Positions 23,512-34,643 of a DNA stretch of 64,000 nucleotides are shown piece after piece. Under the pieces are notes generated by a model, which had not been told where the DNA came from, did not search any database, and saw only the letters and a program-made list of their open reading frames with translations. Numbering within the stretch: position 1 is the stretch's first letter; each line of letters begins with the position of its first letter. Where the stretch lies: NCBI RefSeq assembly GCF_033568475.1, contig NC_133122.1, positions 20,457,723 to 20,521,722 of the forward strand. Direction: 5' to 3'. This DNA comes from Henckelia pumila. Taxonomy: Eukaryota; Streptophyta; Magnoliopsida; Lamiales; Gesneriaceae. The position numbers and the translations under genes are program-made.

Positions 23512-23847
23512 TTAATAAACTCCATTTACAATATCTATTTCATTTTTCACAGCCATTTTCCAAAGGCGAAGATGCTCCTCCAGTGGGCCATCTTCCACCT
23601 CTTCCAGGCCATGGAAAAGGGTCACCACCCTTAACTCCTTCTTCAAGAGCAGGAGTTGTATGCCCTCACGGCCAAGGACATACGCAGGGTCGTTTATTCC
23701 AAGCACTTGTTTATATTTCTCCAAACGACGCACCTCCTCAGGTTCAAGTGCATCTGGACCCCTAAAATGCATCTGAATCAGCTTTGCTCATAAACGAGCA
23801 ACCTTTCCCTCGATGAAATCTTCATGAGCAGCTCTCCAATTCTCCAT
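23512..23847 (-). pseudogene. Antisense ORF A inside copia-1
   Basis: On the strand opposite to gag-pol an ATG at 23847 opens a frame of 111 residues broken only by one TGA at codon 20. Downstream of the break it reads MHFRGPDALEPEEV and on to a stop at 23512. The product is charged and likely helical, with many Glu, Lys, Arg and Leu. I do not recognise it. A TATA box lies about 45 bases upstream. It shows no obvious similarity to antisense ORF B. A single stop in an otherwise open charged frame suggests a once-coding sequence rather than chance. Confidence 0.45.
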
Positions 23848-23889
23848 TTTTTTTACTTAACTTAGTGTTTACTTGCACTTCTTCATTAT

Positions 23890-23901
23890 TTTTATATATA
23901 G
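23890..23901 (-). promoter_or_regulatory. TATA box upstream of antisense ORF A
   Basis: Minus strand TCTATATATAAAAA, about 45-55 bases before ATG 23847. The match to the plant TATA consensus is good but the DNA is AT-rich, so chance cannot be excluded. Confidence 0.45.
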
Positions 23902-24196
23902 ACTAACAGCCCAGATATCGAAGAGTTTCTAGAGTTTATTACTTTAAAATATTAAGAATATCAAGAGTCTCTTACGTATAACTTTCATAAAATAAGGCAC
24001 TGTTTATGACTAAAAATCTCTGAAATTTGATTGCATGTAATCATTATCTGATAACATGGATTTTCGTGCTTACTATTTTAGTTTACCTTTGTTTACTTAG
24101 TAGTTGCATCGACACAGTTTAAGTAAAACAGTTTATGCACAAAACTCAGTTTAAGTAAAAATTCATTCATTAATACTTGAAATTGATAGGATACAA

Positions 24197-24631
24197 TCAT
24201 ACACTTTTTATTTCCCTTATCTTAAGGAATATCTCATAGCTCCAGTTAGTCACCCATGCTCTTAGAGGAGCAACTGAAGGGTCTATTAGCTCATTGGTTG
24301 CAATACGAACGAATGTAATATAATCTTTACTGAGCATCATATAGAGAACATTTTTCTCCTTAAAAATGTCTCTGGGCTCAAATGTATCTAGTGCTATCAT
24401 ATAGTACATCGCCCTCTGAGTTATTTCCTTTGCATCCTCATACTTTCTCGGAGGAAACTGAGAATGATGATACATGTGGAGCTCTTCTATCTTCAACCAA
24501 ACCTTCATCACCTTTTCAAACACTGTCTCCTCGATCTTTTTCTTTTCAATTTCAAAATAACTCTCTCGACATGCCTCACAAGCCACATAAGGACTTTGAC
24601 CAAAACCAAACAAGGGCACAATGTTACTCAT
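24197..24631 (-). CDS. Antisense ORF B inside copia-1, unknown protein
   Basis: An uninterrupted frame of 144 residues from ATG 24631, opposite to gag-pol, lies between pol and the extra 3' ORF. I do not recognise the family. It has a short N-terminus with CEACRESYFEIEKKK, then a charged helical stretch, an aromatic-rich centre (YEDAKEITQRAMYYMIALD) and a C-terminal part with PSVAPLRAWVTNWSYEIF. No signal peptide or membrane segment is seen. It is intact while every sense gene of this element carries stops, which is unexpected if it were random. TATAAAT sits 67 bases upstream. Antisense ORFs are known in some plant LTR elements as extra ORFs of unclear function; whether this one is expressed is unknown. 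Confidence 0.5.
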   Translation of the reverse strand: MSNIVPLFGFGQSPYVACEACRESYFEIEKKKIEETVFEKVMKVWLKIEELHMYHHSQFPPRKYEDAKEITQRAMYYMIALDTFEPRDIFKEKNVLYMMLSKDYITFVRIATNELIDPSVAPLRAWVTNWSYEIFLKIREIKSV

Positions 24632-24697
24632 ATCCCTTAGCTTAACTTAATCGGATATACTGTTATATTTCACTATTTTTTAGGTGCAACACGTAGT

Positions 24698-24704
24698 ATT
24701 TATA
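24698..24704 (-). promoter_or_regulatory. TATA box upstream of antisense ORF B
   Basis: Minus strand CTATAAATAC, a near-ideal plant TATA box, 67 bases before ATG 24631. Confidence 0.5.
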
Positions 24705-24897
24705 GAAAGAAATATGTGTACTATTTCCCGCCTTGCTGTACAATGTAATTTGAATTTTAAATTACTTTGTGAGCCACGTCATACTTGTGTCGTATTGACC
24801 AAGTCATCAAAATACAACAATTCAGTCTATCATAAACCCTAAATCTATCTTTAACTTCTCTTACGATTGCCTCATTGATTCACAAGAACCATTTCAA

Positions 24898-27413
24898 ATG
24901 GCCACTTCATCTGCAGTTTACATTCTCAATGCTCTCGCTGTCGATTTTGAATCTCTATGTGGAATGGATAAACCAGGGATATCCAAGGTTTGCACTGCTT
25001 TGGAACAATCTGGACTTCGGCCTTTTCTGGATATCAAAAATTTGAACATTTATCAAACGGACTTGCTGTCATTATATCACAATTGCACACTTAAGGATGA
25101 TGGCGTACTGTTACTGTCTATCAACGGACACTCCATTCAAATCAGTGAAGAATTTTTCGCCAACACCTTCAGTTTACCTACTTCAGGTAATACTGACTTC
25201 AATATTATATCAAATACTGATATCACTGAGATGCAAAGCACATTTTCTGGCTCAAGTCAACCAATTTCTCTGTCTGGATTCAAAAGAGACTTAAAGCCTG
25301 AATATCAAATGTTGGCTGATATTGTGGCCAAGAGTATTTTGGCAAAAAGAGGGTCCATCGCCAAACTAACTGTTGGAAAGTTCAAAGTAATGACTGCCAT
25401 CATGAAAGGTGTGAAGATCAATTGGAGTAATATCCTCTTTAACATATTTGTTCAAATGATGACACCTACCAAGCAATCTTTGGGATATATACTACAAGCT
25501 AGTCAACTTCTTGAAACTCTTGGAATTACTCTTCAAGCATCTTCTCAATTGCATAAGCTTAGAGTTCTGAATGTTGAGTATCTAGCAAATTTTCAGTCCA
25601 GAGAATCAACTGACTTGACTACTGCAAAGACACAGAAAACACCAACGAAGAAGTCAACCAAAAAGAAAAGAAATCTTGTTATTCATGACAGTGATGAAAC
25701 TGATAGTGAAGAAGTAGTTAAACTGCCTCAAACCAAGCGTACAAGAACTCTACAAACCAAGGCTGTCACATCCCCATCTAAACTGATCATTTCTGTGGTT
25801 CCTAAACCAGCTAAAATGACCTCAACTGAAGATGCACATCTCGTTGATAAAACATCTGAGGAGTTAAAAACCAAAACTGATCCAAAGGGAAAGCAACTAT
25901 GATGGTTGAACCACTACAGAGTCTTCAACCATCTCTAGAAACTCCAACACATGAAGACTTAGGAAAGGAAGTTAAAACTCAGAAAGCCTCTCTGCAAGTT
26001 ATCTCACAAATTGTAGTCCTGCCTCCAGCAATCCCAATTGGTGGTTTATCTTCAAAACAAATTGTTGAATATACTCACTCAGGATTGGACTTAGTAGCAG
26101 GAAGCTCTCAAATAGCATCCTCCTCAGATCCTGACTGACCATCCAATGCTATTCAACTATAAATTGACTTAACCATGAATGAGGTACTTGAATATGCTGA
26201 GAAGCGTACTGCTGAAATCTTTGATACTTGGCACCAATACAGGATATCTACATTGTCCAGACATCTTACCAAAAAGAATGAGCTGTCAAAATTTGTCAAA
26301 CTTGAAGAAATTGTACTGAGAGTTGTCAAGACTGCTAACATTCAAGATGCATTGATAAGAAGAAAGTAATTCTATGATCTCTTAAGGATAAAGAAACTGG
26401 GAGAAATTGTTGATGAATTTCAAAGCAACTACGATCCACGTGCCAGAACTTCTTGTGAAGACAGAGCCATATTTACTCAACTACAAACTGATCTCATCAA
26501 TATACAAATAGAAGTAAAATTCTAGGAAACTGATCAAACTTTGGAAATTCCAAAAGCCTTTGTTTGGAAGAAACACAAATCACACTCATTATCCAAATCC
26601 AAACACAAGAAAAGCAAGAAAAGTCACACTTCCACGGAATCCTCCAACAAGTCAATTGATAAGGTATTTGAAGAACTTCAAAGAAAAACTTCAGTTGATC
26701 CTAATACAACTGATATAGTCATTGAGCAGCAATTGCACACTTCAGAAACTGAAAATACTTTACCCGAGCTTCAACTTATGAACATTGATGAAGTCATCTC
26801 TCATATTGAAGCTGAGGACCATTCAACTCCTGTATTCACAGCACCATCTATGGAAAAAGTTGTGCCTCCTTTGTCTCATCAAGAAGAACCGGAAGAACCT
26901 CACTCGATCACCATGGACATTCAATCTTCTCCACGTCTTGATCAAACAGATGAGACATTCACTTTATCTTAGAAGGAAATCTCAGAACCATTCTTGTCTC
27001 AAGCAGTTGAGACACCCTTCTCAACTCCCATCGAACAGGTTCTAACAGAATCCAAGGAAGTCTCTCAAACGTTGGAAATCCTATCCCAACTTGATGACAC
27101 ACCTGCCTCAACCAAGCCCAGTCATGAAGAAACGCTTCGGTCAACCCACTCAACTGATGATTCATTAGTCACACCAATTCTTCTGGAAGATAAACAGCTG
27201 CAAGAACCAGTACATGAATCATCCCCAGATGTACAAATCTTCAATAATTCATCTCCTCCTGACAAAGCTATTGAGACTGAGACTCTATCTCAAACTCTAG
27301 CAATGATTGTTCATACAGCTGATGAGTCATCAACTCATCAGGACAAAGGAAAAATGATCGCAGCTACACCTCCATCACCTCCCAAAGGACAGAAGCAAGA
27401 TTTTACCAAATAA
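24898..27413 (+). pseudogene. copia-1 extra 3' ORF (SIRE-type, 'envelope-like' position), N-terminal part
   Basis: ATG 24898 opens a 334-residue frame ending at TGA 25900-25902. The reading then continues in another frame (25899-26138), and further pieces lie at 26175-26369, 26541-26972 and 26994-27413, the last two in one frame separated by a TAG. The first 220 residues look globular; the rest is rich in Ser, Thr, Pro, Glu and Lys with a basic run (KKSTKKKRN). SIRE and Maximus elements carry an ORF here, sometimes called envelope-like, of uncertain function. No signal peptide or membrane segment is visible, so an envelope role is not supported. Gypsy-2 interrupts it at 27458. Confidence 0.75.
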
Positions 27414-27457
27414 TATCTCTCATTCACTGACAAAGGACTCCCATCTCCAACTTCCAC

Positions 27458-29909
27458 TGTAACGCCCTCAACCGATGAAGATGTTACCAAACTAACATGA
27501 CCATAAAACACTGTGCGGAAAAGAAAATTTTTGAAAGATGTATGCATACATCAAACCTTACTTAAAAACATTTCAAAATAGTTTACAAACCAAATCATAA
27601 CAATTTGAAACAATTAAAGCGTATTTTCTTCAATCAACCTAACAACATTTAGTTCATTAACTTGACACAAACATACTCAGTACGTAACACACTCATCACA
27701 TAACACACTCATGCATCGCCCGCCGGTCCGACTCCTTGCTCTTCTTCATGTTCGGCATTGAACTCGTCGACATATGCATAAATGTCTTCCTCATTACCTG
27801 CACCATTCAAGTATAGTGAGTCTAAAGACTCAGCAAGAGTATGCAGTAAAAATCATAAGATTTCAATTATCAATTAAACGTAACATAACATAACATAACA
27901 TAACATAAACTTATCATTTGGTGACGAATTATGCGAAATTGTGGCAACCGTCATAATGGGCACATTCATCTTTTCTTGTTGATCAACAATCATATGGCAT
28001 TACGCCTCGTAACATTCTTTCATTTTCGGAGGCCCCTCCGGAGCTCATCCCGGAGGACCTAACCCGTACATTGAGCCATATTTGGAAAGGCCCCTCCGGA
28101 GCCCAAACCGGAGTACCAGTCCCGTATTGCCACCACAAAGACACATAAAACATCAAAATATTTTCATGCATCAACATATCATATCTTCATGCTTCATCAT
28201 AAAATTATTCATTCATGCTTCATCATCTTTCATTTCATCATCATATCATTATAACATATCATTTTCTTATGAAGCATCATCATATCATCATAATTTCTGT
28301 CATAACTTTCATTTCATTAACATTAAACTTTACTCGATAACTTCATGCACGTCATAAGTGATAAAAATCATACTTTCATATTGAACATAGGTTTCATGAA
28401 TGAAATATAGACATGTACATGCGTCACATAACGTAATCGATCCACGTAAGTCGTTCTTGACTTAAAACTTGAAACTTTTTGCATAAGAATTCTTAAATAT
28501 ACTTTATAAGCCTTTAAAGATCATAACCATGAATTTAGGACCCAAAATAACATAAATAAAGCTTCAAATCAGAAGGCCATGCGCGGGGGCGCTACTTTTC
28601 GGGTGCGGGCGCGCATACCCTGCTGATGGGTCTGCTTGTTCATTCTTAAACTCTATTTTTCAATCGGAATTCGAAAAAGTGGTAAACATGAAAGTTTTAG
28701 CCCTTGATCTTGGCTTTCTAATGCCGAAAACTGCACCTTAACTAAAATTTGCAGTAAAAAGTTATGCTCATTCATCCCAGATGTGTCACTGCCGGGAAAT
28801 CAAAACACTCGACACACTTTGGGATGATTTTGACCAATCTTCCAAAATGATTTTGACAAAACTCAAAACATGAAAGTTGTATATAAATAAGTTGTTTTTC
28901 AAATAAAATTGGCCTCATATCATTTGGATCACTACACTAATTTTGATCTTCAAAATAGTAACAAGTGCCGCTAATCCGGAACAATATAACATAAGTAACA
29001 TTTCAAAACTTTCACTCAAACTAATTCAATAATTCAAAATATGATATTTTCTACTCCTCCAGCTATATCCTTTAAATAAAACATCCCTTGAAACTTCAAG
29101 AACATATAAAAACTTAGATGAAACATGTAGCTCTTGAATCAAATTCAAGAACATGACAAGAACGACGTATACTTCACGATTTCATACTATCACATAACAT
29201 GCTCTTCAAACCCTTAAAATCTAAACTTCATGCTCTTGAAATTCTTGAAAATCATGCATACATACATATTTTCATATAAAAATAATTATAATCTTGAATG
29301 GGTTTCAAAACCTTAAAATACTAGTTGAAAAACTTGCCTTGAAATGAAGATGGAGTTGATCCGGATTTTTGGCAACAAGCTAACCACGGCACGAACGAGA
29401 TTTGGAACTTGGATGGTGAAGATCTTGAAGAAATCGATTGATGAACCAAGAAGAAGAAGGAAGCAGAAAGTGATGAAGGAAACGTGAAGTGAAGAAATGA
29501 ATAAGTTAAGGAGACATGCAATTGATGATGGGGTAAGTGGTGGTTGAGTGCAATAATCAAAATTCAATACGTAATGTGTGTCGGCTACTAAAACGCAGTC
29601 AGCCCAACACGTCTCGACTCGGGCTGATAATATTTCCTTTCTTGGTTCGTACATTATAAACATATGAATATTATACTTGAAATTCTCGTAATAATATTTC
29701 TTACGATCTCGTGCATAGGTTAGTCTCGTTCCATGAATTCAGAATCAAACTCGCCCTGAAATCATAAACTTAATTGAAAGCGTTAAACATAAAATAATTA
29801 TATCATGAAACCATGATCATTAAATCATAACTTAAATAATTTATGGCATAAAACCATAAAAATTATTTAAAAATCATCGTAAGTGAGTTTAGTGGATTTG
29901 GACCTTACA
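27458..29909 (-). repeat. gypsy-2 3' LTR
   Basis: 2452 bp. It has one more CATAA-type pentamer near 27890-27905 than the other LTR. It contains two CCCCTCCGGAG blocks followed by CCGGAG (28024-28054 and 28088-28115), a small GC-rich foldback pair. Confidence 0.9.
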
Positions 29910-32900
29910 ACTCTACCCTCCTTAAAAGAATTTTGTCCTCGAAATTCGACTCACCAAATAATTTTGGGTATCGGCTACGCATATCTTGTTCAGTCTCCCA
30001 AGTAGCCTCTTCCACTAATTGATTGCGCCATAAGACCTTTACCATCTTGATCTCTTTGTTTCTCAACTTTCGGACTTGTGTATCCAAAATTTGGATAGGT
30101 ACCTCTTCATATGACAAGTCTGGCGTCCACTGAACTGGTTCATGACGAATGACATGGGAAGGATTTGAGATATACTTCCTCAACATCGAGACATGGAAGA
30201 CGTCGTGTACTCCTTCTAGATTTGGAGGCAATGCTAATCGATAAGCTCTTGCTCCAACCTTGTCTAGGATCTCGAAAGGTCCTATATATCTCGGGCTCAG
30301 CTTTCCTTTCTTCCCAAATCTCAAAACTCCTTTCCAAGGTGACACTTTCAAGAACACATGATCACCTACTTGAAACTCCAAGTCTCTACGCCTCTTATCG
30401 GTGTAGCTTTTCTGTCGACTCTGTGCTGTCAACATTCTGTCCTTGACTTTTGCTATCAAGTTGATTGTCTGTTGCACTATTTCTGGCCCCAATATAGCTC
30501 TTTCTCCAACTTCATCCCAATGCAATGGAGTCCTACACTTTCTCCCATACAAAGCCTCATAAGGAGCCATTCCAATAGTAGCTTGATAACTATTGTTATA
30601 TGTGAACTCCACTAAAGGCAACTTCGATTCCCAATTTCCTCCGAAGTCAATCATGCAAGCCCTAAGTAAATCCTCCAGTATCTGAATCACTCGCTCAGAT
30701 TGTCCATCTGTTTGTGGATGAAAAGCTGTACTGAAGGCTAACTTTGTCCCCAATCCATGATGTAGACTCTTCCAAAAATTCGATGTGAACCTGGGATCCC
30801 TGTCAGAGATTATCCTTGCTGGAACTCCATGCAATCTAACTACCTCTCGAATATACAACTCTGCATATTGATTCATCGAGAAAGTTGTTTCTAACTGGTA
30901 AAAAGTGAGCTGACTTCGTCAACCTGTCAACTATTATCCATATTGAATCCATTCTTCGTTGTGTAATTGGCAGTCCAATCACAAAGTCCATGGTGACATC
31001 TTCCCATTTCCAAGTGGGAATGTGTAATGGTTTCAGAAGTCCTGCTGGTCTTTGATGTTCAACTTTGACCTGTTGACATGTCAAACATTCGCTAATAAAC
31101 TTAACGATGTCTTTATTCATACCTGGCCACCAGTATAGCATCTGTAAATCCTTGAACATCTTTGTACTCCCTGGATGAATAGAATATGGTACAATGTGAG
31201 CCTCAGTCATCACATCTTCCCTCAGTGAATCTACTGCTGGTACCCACTTTCGCCCTTTGTGATGCACGATCCCATCCTTCACTGTATACAATGCACCCCC
31301 TTTAGCTTCATCTTTAAGTTTCCAAGTTAATAATTGCTGGTCTGAAGCCTGACCTGTTCGAATCTTGTCGAGCAAACTTGGAACCATTGTTAAGGCTGAT
31401 AGGGCACAAACTTCCATCGGCTCAACTACTTCCAATCTGAGTCGTTCAAAATCTGCAATCAACTCTTGTTGAGTTGTCATTCTGTTCAAGGTTGCAGATT
31501 TACGACTCAAAGCATCTGCTACTACATTAGCTTTACCCGGATGGTAGCTAATATCACAGTCATAATCTTTCACCAATTCGAGCCATCTTCTCTGCCTCAT
31601 GTTCAACTCCTTCTGGGTGAAGAAGTACTTCAAACTCTTATGATCAGTGAAAATCTGACACTTCTCACCATAAAGGTAATGTCTCCACAGTTTGAATGCG
31701 AAGACAACTGCTGCCAATTCAAGGTCATGTGTAGGGTAATTCTTTTCATGAATCTTCAACTGTCGTGAAGCATATGCTATCACCTTTCCATCTTGCATCA
31801 AGACAGCCCCTAATCCACTCTTGGAAGCATCTGTATAAATTACGAATCGACCTGTTCCTTCTGGTATGGCTAGTACTGGCGCTGTCATCAACTTTTTTTT
31901 TAACACTAAAAATCTTTTCTCACACTGATTAGACCATTCAAACTTCACACTTTTGCAAGTTAATGACGTTAGTGGCAGCGCTATCTTGGAGAAATCCTGA
32001 ATGAATCTCCTATAGTAACCCGCTAATCCCAAGAAACTCCGTATCTCTGTAGCATTCTTTGGAGTAACCCAATTTTTAATTGCTTCTATCTTTGCTGGAT
32101 CAACCTCTATTCCCTTAGCCGAAACTATGTGACCCAAAAATGCAATCTGTTCCAGCCAAAATTCACACTTACTGAACTTAGCAAACAATTGTTTTTCTTT
32201 CAGAATCTGCAAGACTATAATTAGATGCTGACGATGCTCATCTGAACTACGAGAGTAAATCAGTATGTCATCTATGAATACTATGACAAACTGATCTAAG
32301 AAAGGCTGAAACACTCTGTTCATAAGATCCATGAATACTGCCGGTGCATTGGTAACTCCAAATGGCATGACTAAAAAACGTAGTGGCCATAACGAGTCCT
32401 GAAAGCCGTCTTATGAATATCTTCATCTTTCACCTTCAATTGGTGATAACCTGATCTCAAATCGATCTTGGAGAATACTACTGCCCCTTGTAACTGATCA
32501 AACAAATCATCAATCCTTGGCAGTGGATATTTGTTCTTCACTGTTACTCGATTCAGCTCTCTATAATCGATGCACAGTCTCATAGACCCATCTTTCTTCT
32601 TGACAAACAATACCGGTGCAACCCAAGGCGATATACTCGGTCTAATAAAGCCTTTATTGAGTAGCTCTTGTAGTTGCTCCTTCAATTCTTTCATTTCAGT
32701 CGGTGCTAATCTGTATGGTGCTTTGGAAGCTGGTTGGGTTCCGGGCATTAATTCAATCCCAAATTCTACCTCCCTAGCTGGAGGTAATCCTGCAATATCA
32801 TTAGGAAATATTTCTGGGAAATCTCTTACTACCTCGACGTCTTCAAGTTTCGATCGAGGTAATTCTTGGTCGCAAGTGACACTTGCGAGGAAACCTGCAC

Positions 32901-34458
32901 ATCCTTTATTCAACAGTTGCCATGCCTTACCTACTGAAATTAAAAGAGATGAATTATTTTTCGGTGTGGCATAGAATAGAAACGTTTCTCCATCCTTAGT
33001 TTTCAAGGAAACCGTCCTCCGTTTACAGTCTATGGTAGCCTCATAACAAGACAACCAATCCATACCAAATATCACGTCAAAGTCCGACATTTTGAGGATA
33101 ATAAGATCAGCATACAACTCATGACCTTGCATCTGTATACTGCATCCTCTGATGATCAAATCACTACTCAATTCTTCCCCTGAAGGCAAGGATATACTAA
33201 ATCTCGATATTGACTTATCCGGTACTAAACCCGATTTATTAACAAATTCAACAGATATGAATGAATGTGTAGCTCCAGTATCAATTAAGACATGAGCGGG
33301 ATTACTGGAAACATTAATCATACCTGTAACTATAGCTGTATTCGGATCCACTTGATCATGTGCCATTGCAAAAACTCGTCCTCTTACTGGTTCTTTGGAT
33401 TGAGGGCAATCTTTTCGATAGTGCCCTGGCTTTTTGCAAAGGAAACATACTCCAGTCCCTGCCATGAATTGACCTGAGTGAAGTTTTCCACATTTTTGAC
33501 AAGCTGTTGGTGCAATCGCCGATTTTGGTGCTGGTAGAGCCAATTGTTTCTGCCCTTGAGGTCGATGCTGCTGCTGTTGGTATGGTCGGTGTTGGGGTGG
33601 GGCTTGGTACGGTTTCTTTCTGTTAGCATTTCCTTTTTGGTCCCGATTCTGATAACTAGATCTTTTTGCTTGTGACTCTCTGATAATGTCGTTTCTGTCC
33701 TTTTCGGACAGCATGGCCTGATCCACCGCATCTTTGTAATTTTTCGCTCCACTTAGTCTAACATCCTTTCTGATGAAGGCATTCAATCCTTCTGTGAAAT
33801 GTTTCAACTCTTCAGCAGGATCACCAGAAATCATCGGTACAAAGTATCTTCCCCTTTCAAACTTCTTTACATACTCCGCAATTGACATGTTTCCTTGACG
33901 GATCTCCAAAAACTCTCTAGCCAACCTGTTTCGGGTGCTCACCGTGAAATATTTGCCGTAGAACACATCCTTGAATCCATTCCAAGTAAGGGTGGTTAGG
34001 TTCAACGCTGCTTTGGCTCCATTCCACCAAACATGAGCGTCATCATGGAACATATAGGTAGCACATCTCAATCTATCCGCATCCGTGATCTGCATGAACT
34101 CAAAAGCAGTCTCCATAGCTTGGAACCATTGTTCCGCAATCAAAAGATCAGTCTCTCCTTTGAACTCAGGTGGTCCCAACTCTAAGAACCTTTTGTAGAT
34201 AGGGTTTTGATTATCCGCAGGATGGTTATTTCCGGCATTAGCTGTCTGGGCTTGAAGCAACTGTTGGATTTGAGCTCCCTTAGCACGGCTTTGCTCTTGA
34301 AGCAGAGCAGTTAATCCCGTCAAAAACTGGTTGTTTTGATTGTTCTCACTATCTGGCCCGCAATCATTATGGTTGTTGTGAGCGGCATTGGCGTTGGCGT
34401 TGGTGTTATTTCCCCTACGTGATGCCAGAGTCCTAAAGTCCAATATTATCCACACCAC
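29905..34458 (-). pseudogene. gypsy-2 gag-pol polyprotein with two frameshifts
   Basis: First frame 34458-32371: Gag core, CCHC knuckle [14 protein letters not shown], protease [12 protein letters not shown] and the start of reverse transcriptase ([11 protein letters not shown]). Second frame 32368-30836: [11 protein letters not shown], RNase H ([13 protein letters not shown]), integrase HHCC zinc region and the first catalytic Asp ([10 protein letters not shown]). Third frame 30876-29905: ISDRDPRFTS, PQTDGQSERV and a C-terminal chromodomain (VKVLWRNQLVEEATWE). The first break is one missing base in a T run near 32375; the second is one extra base near 30878. No ATG was found for gag: the frame is open from a GTG, and CTG at 34428 stands where a start might be expected. 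Otherwise the sequence is intact. Confidence 0.9.
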
Positions 34459-34627
34459 TCAGTCACAATTCAATACGTAAATATACTTTAACATGTAACA
34501 TGCATACATTATCTCATCGCATTATCATACACATGATCGAATAAACATCATAACTTACAGACATGAAGACGGAGTGTTGGAGTCGTGGCGAGTATGCATG
34601 AGTGTTTTAAGAAAACCCAGAGCGAAC

Positions 34628-34642
34628 TGCTTTGATACCAAA
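34628..34642 (-). promoter_or_regulatory. gypsy-2 primer binding site
   Basis: Minus strand TTGGTATCAAAGCAG directly after the 5' LTR. It matches the initiator Met-tRNA site TGGTATCAGAGC with one change (G to A). Confidence 0.75.
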
Positions 34643-34643
34643 C

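Noticed and set aside
24898-27413. True envelope glycoprotein in copia-1
   Set aside because: No signal peptide, membrane anchor or cleavage site can be seen; only position in the element matches the 'envelope-like' label.
29313-29663. 116-residue minus-strand frame repeated at 36494-36844
   Set aside because: It lies in both LTRs of gypsy-2, uses a non-ATG start and has no recognisable features.
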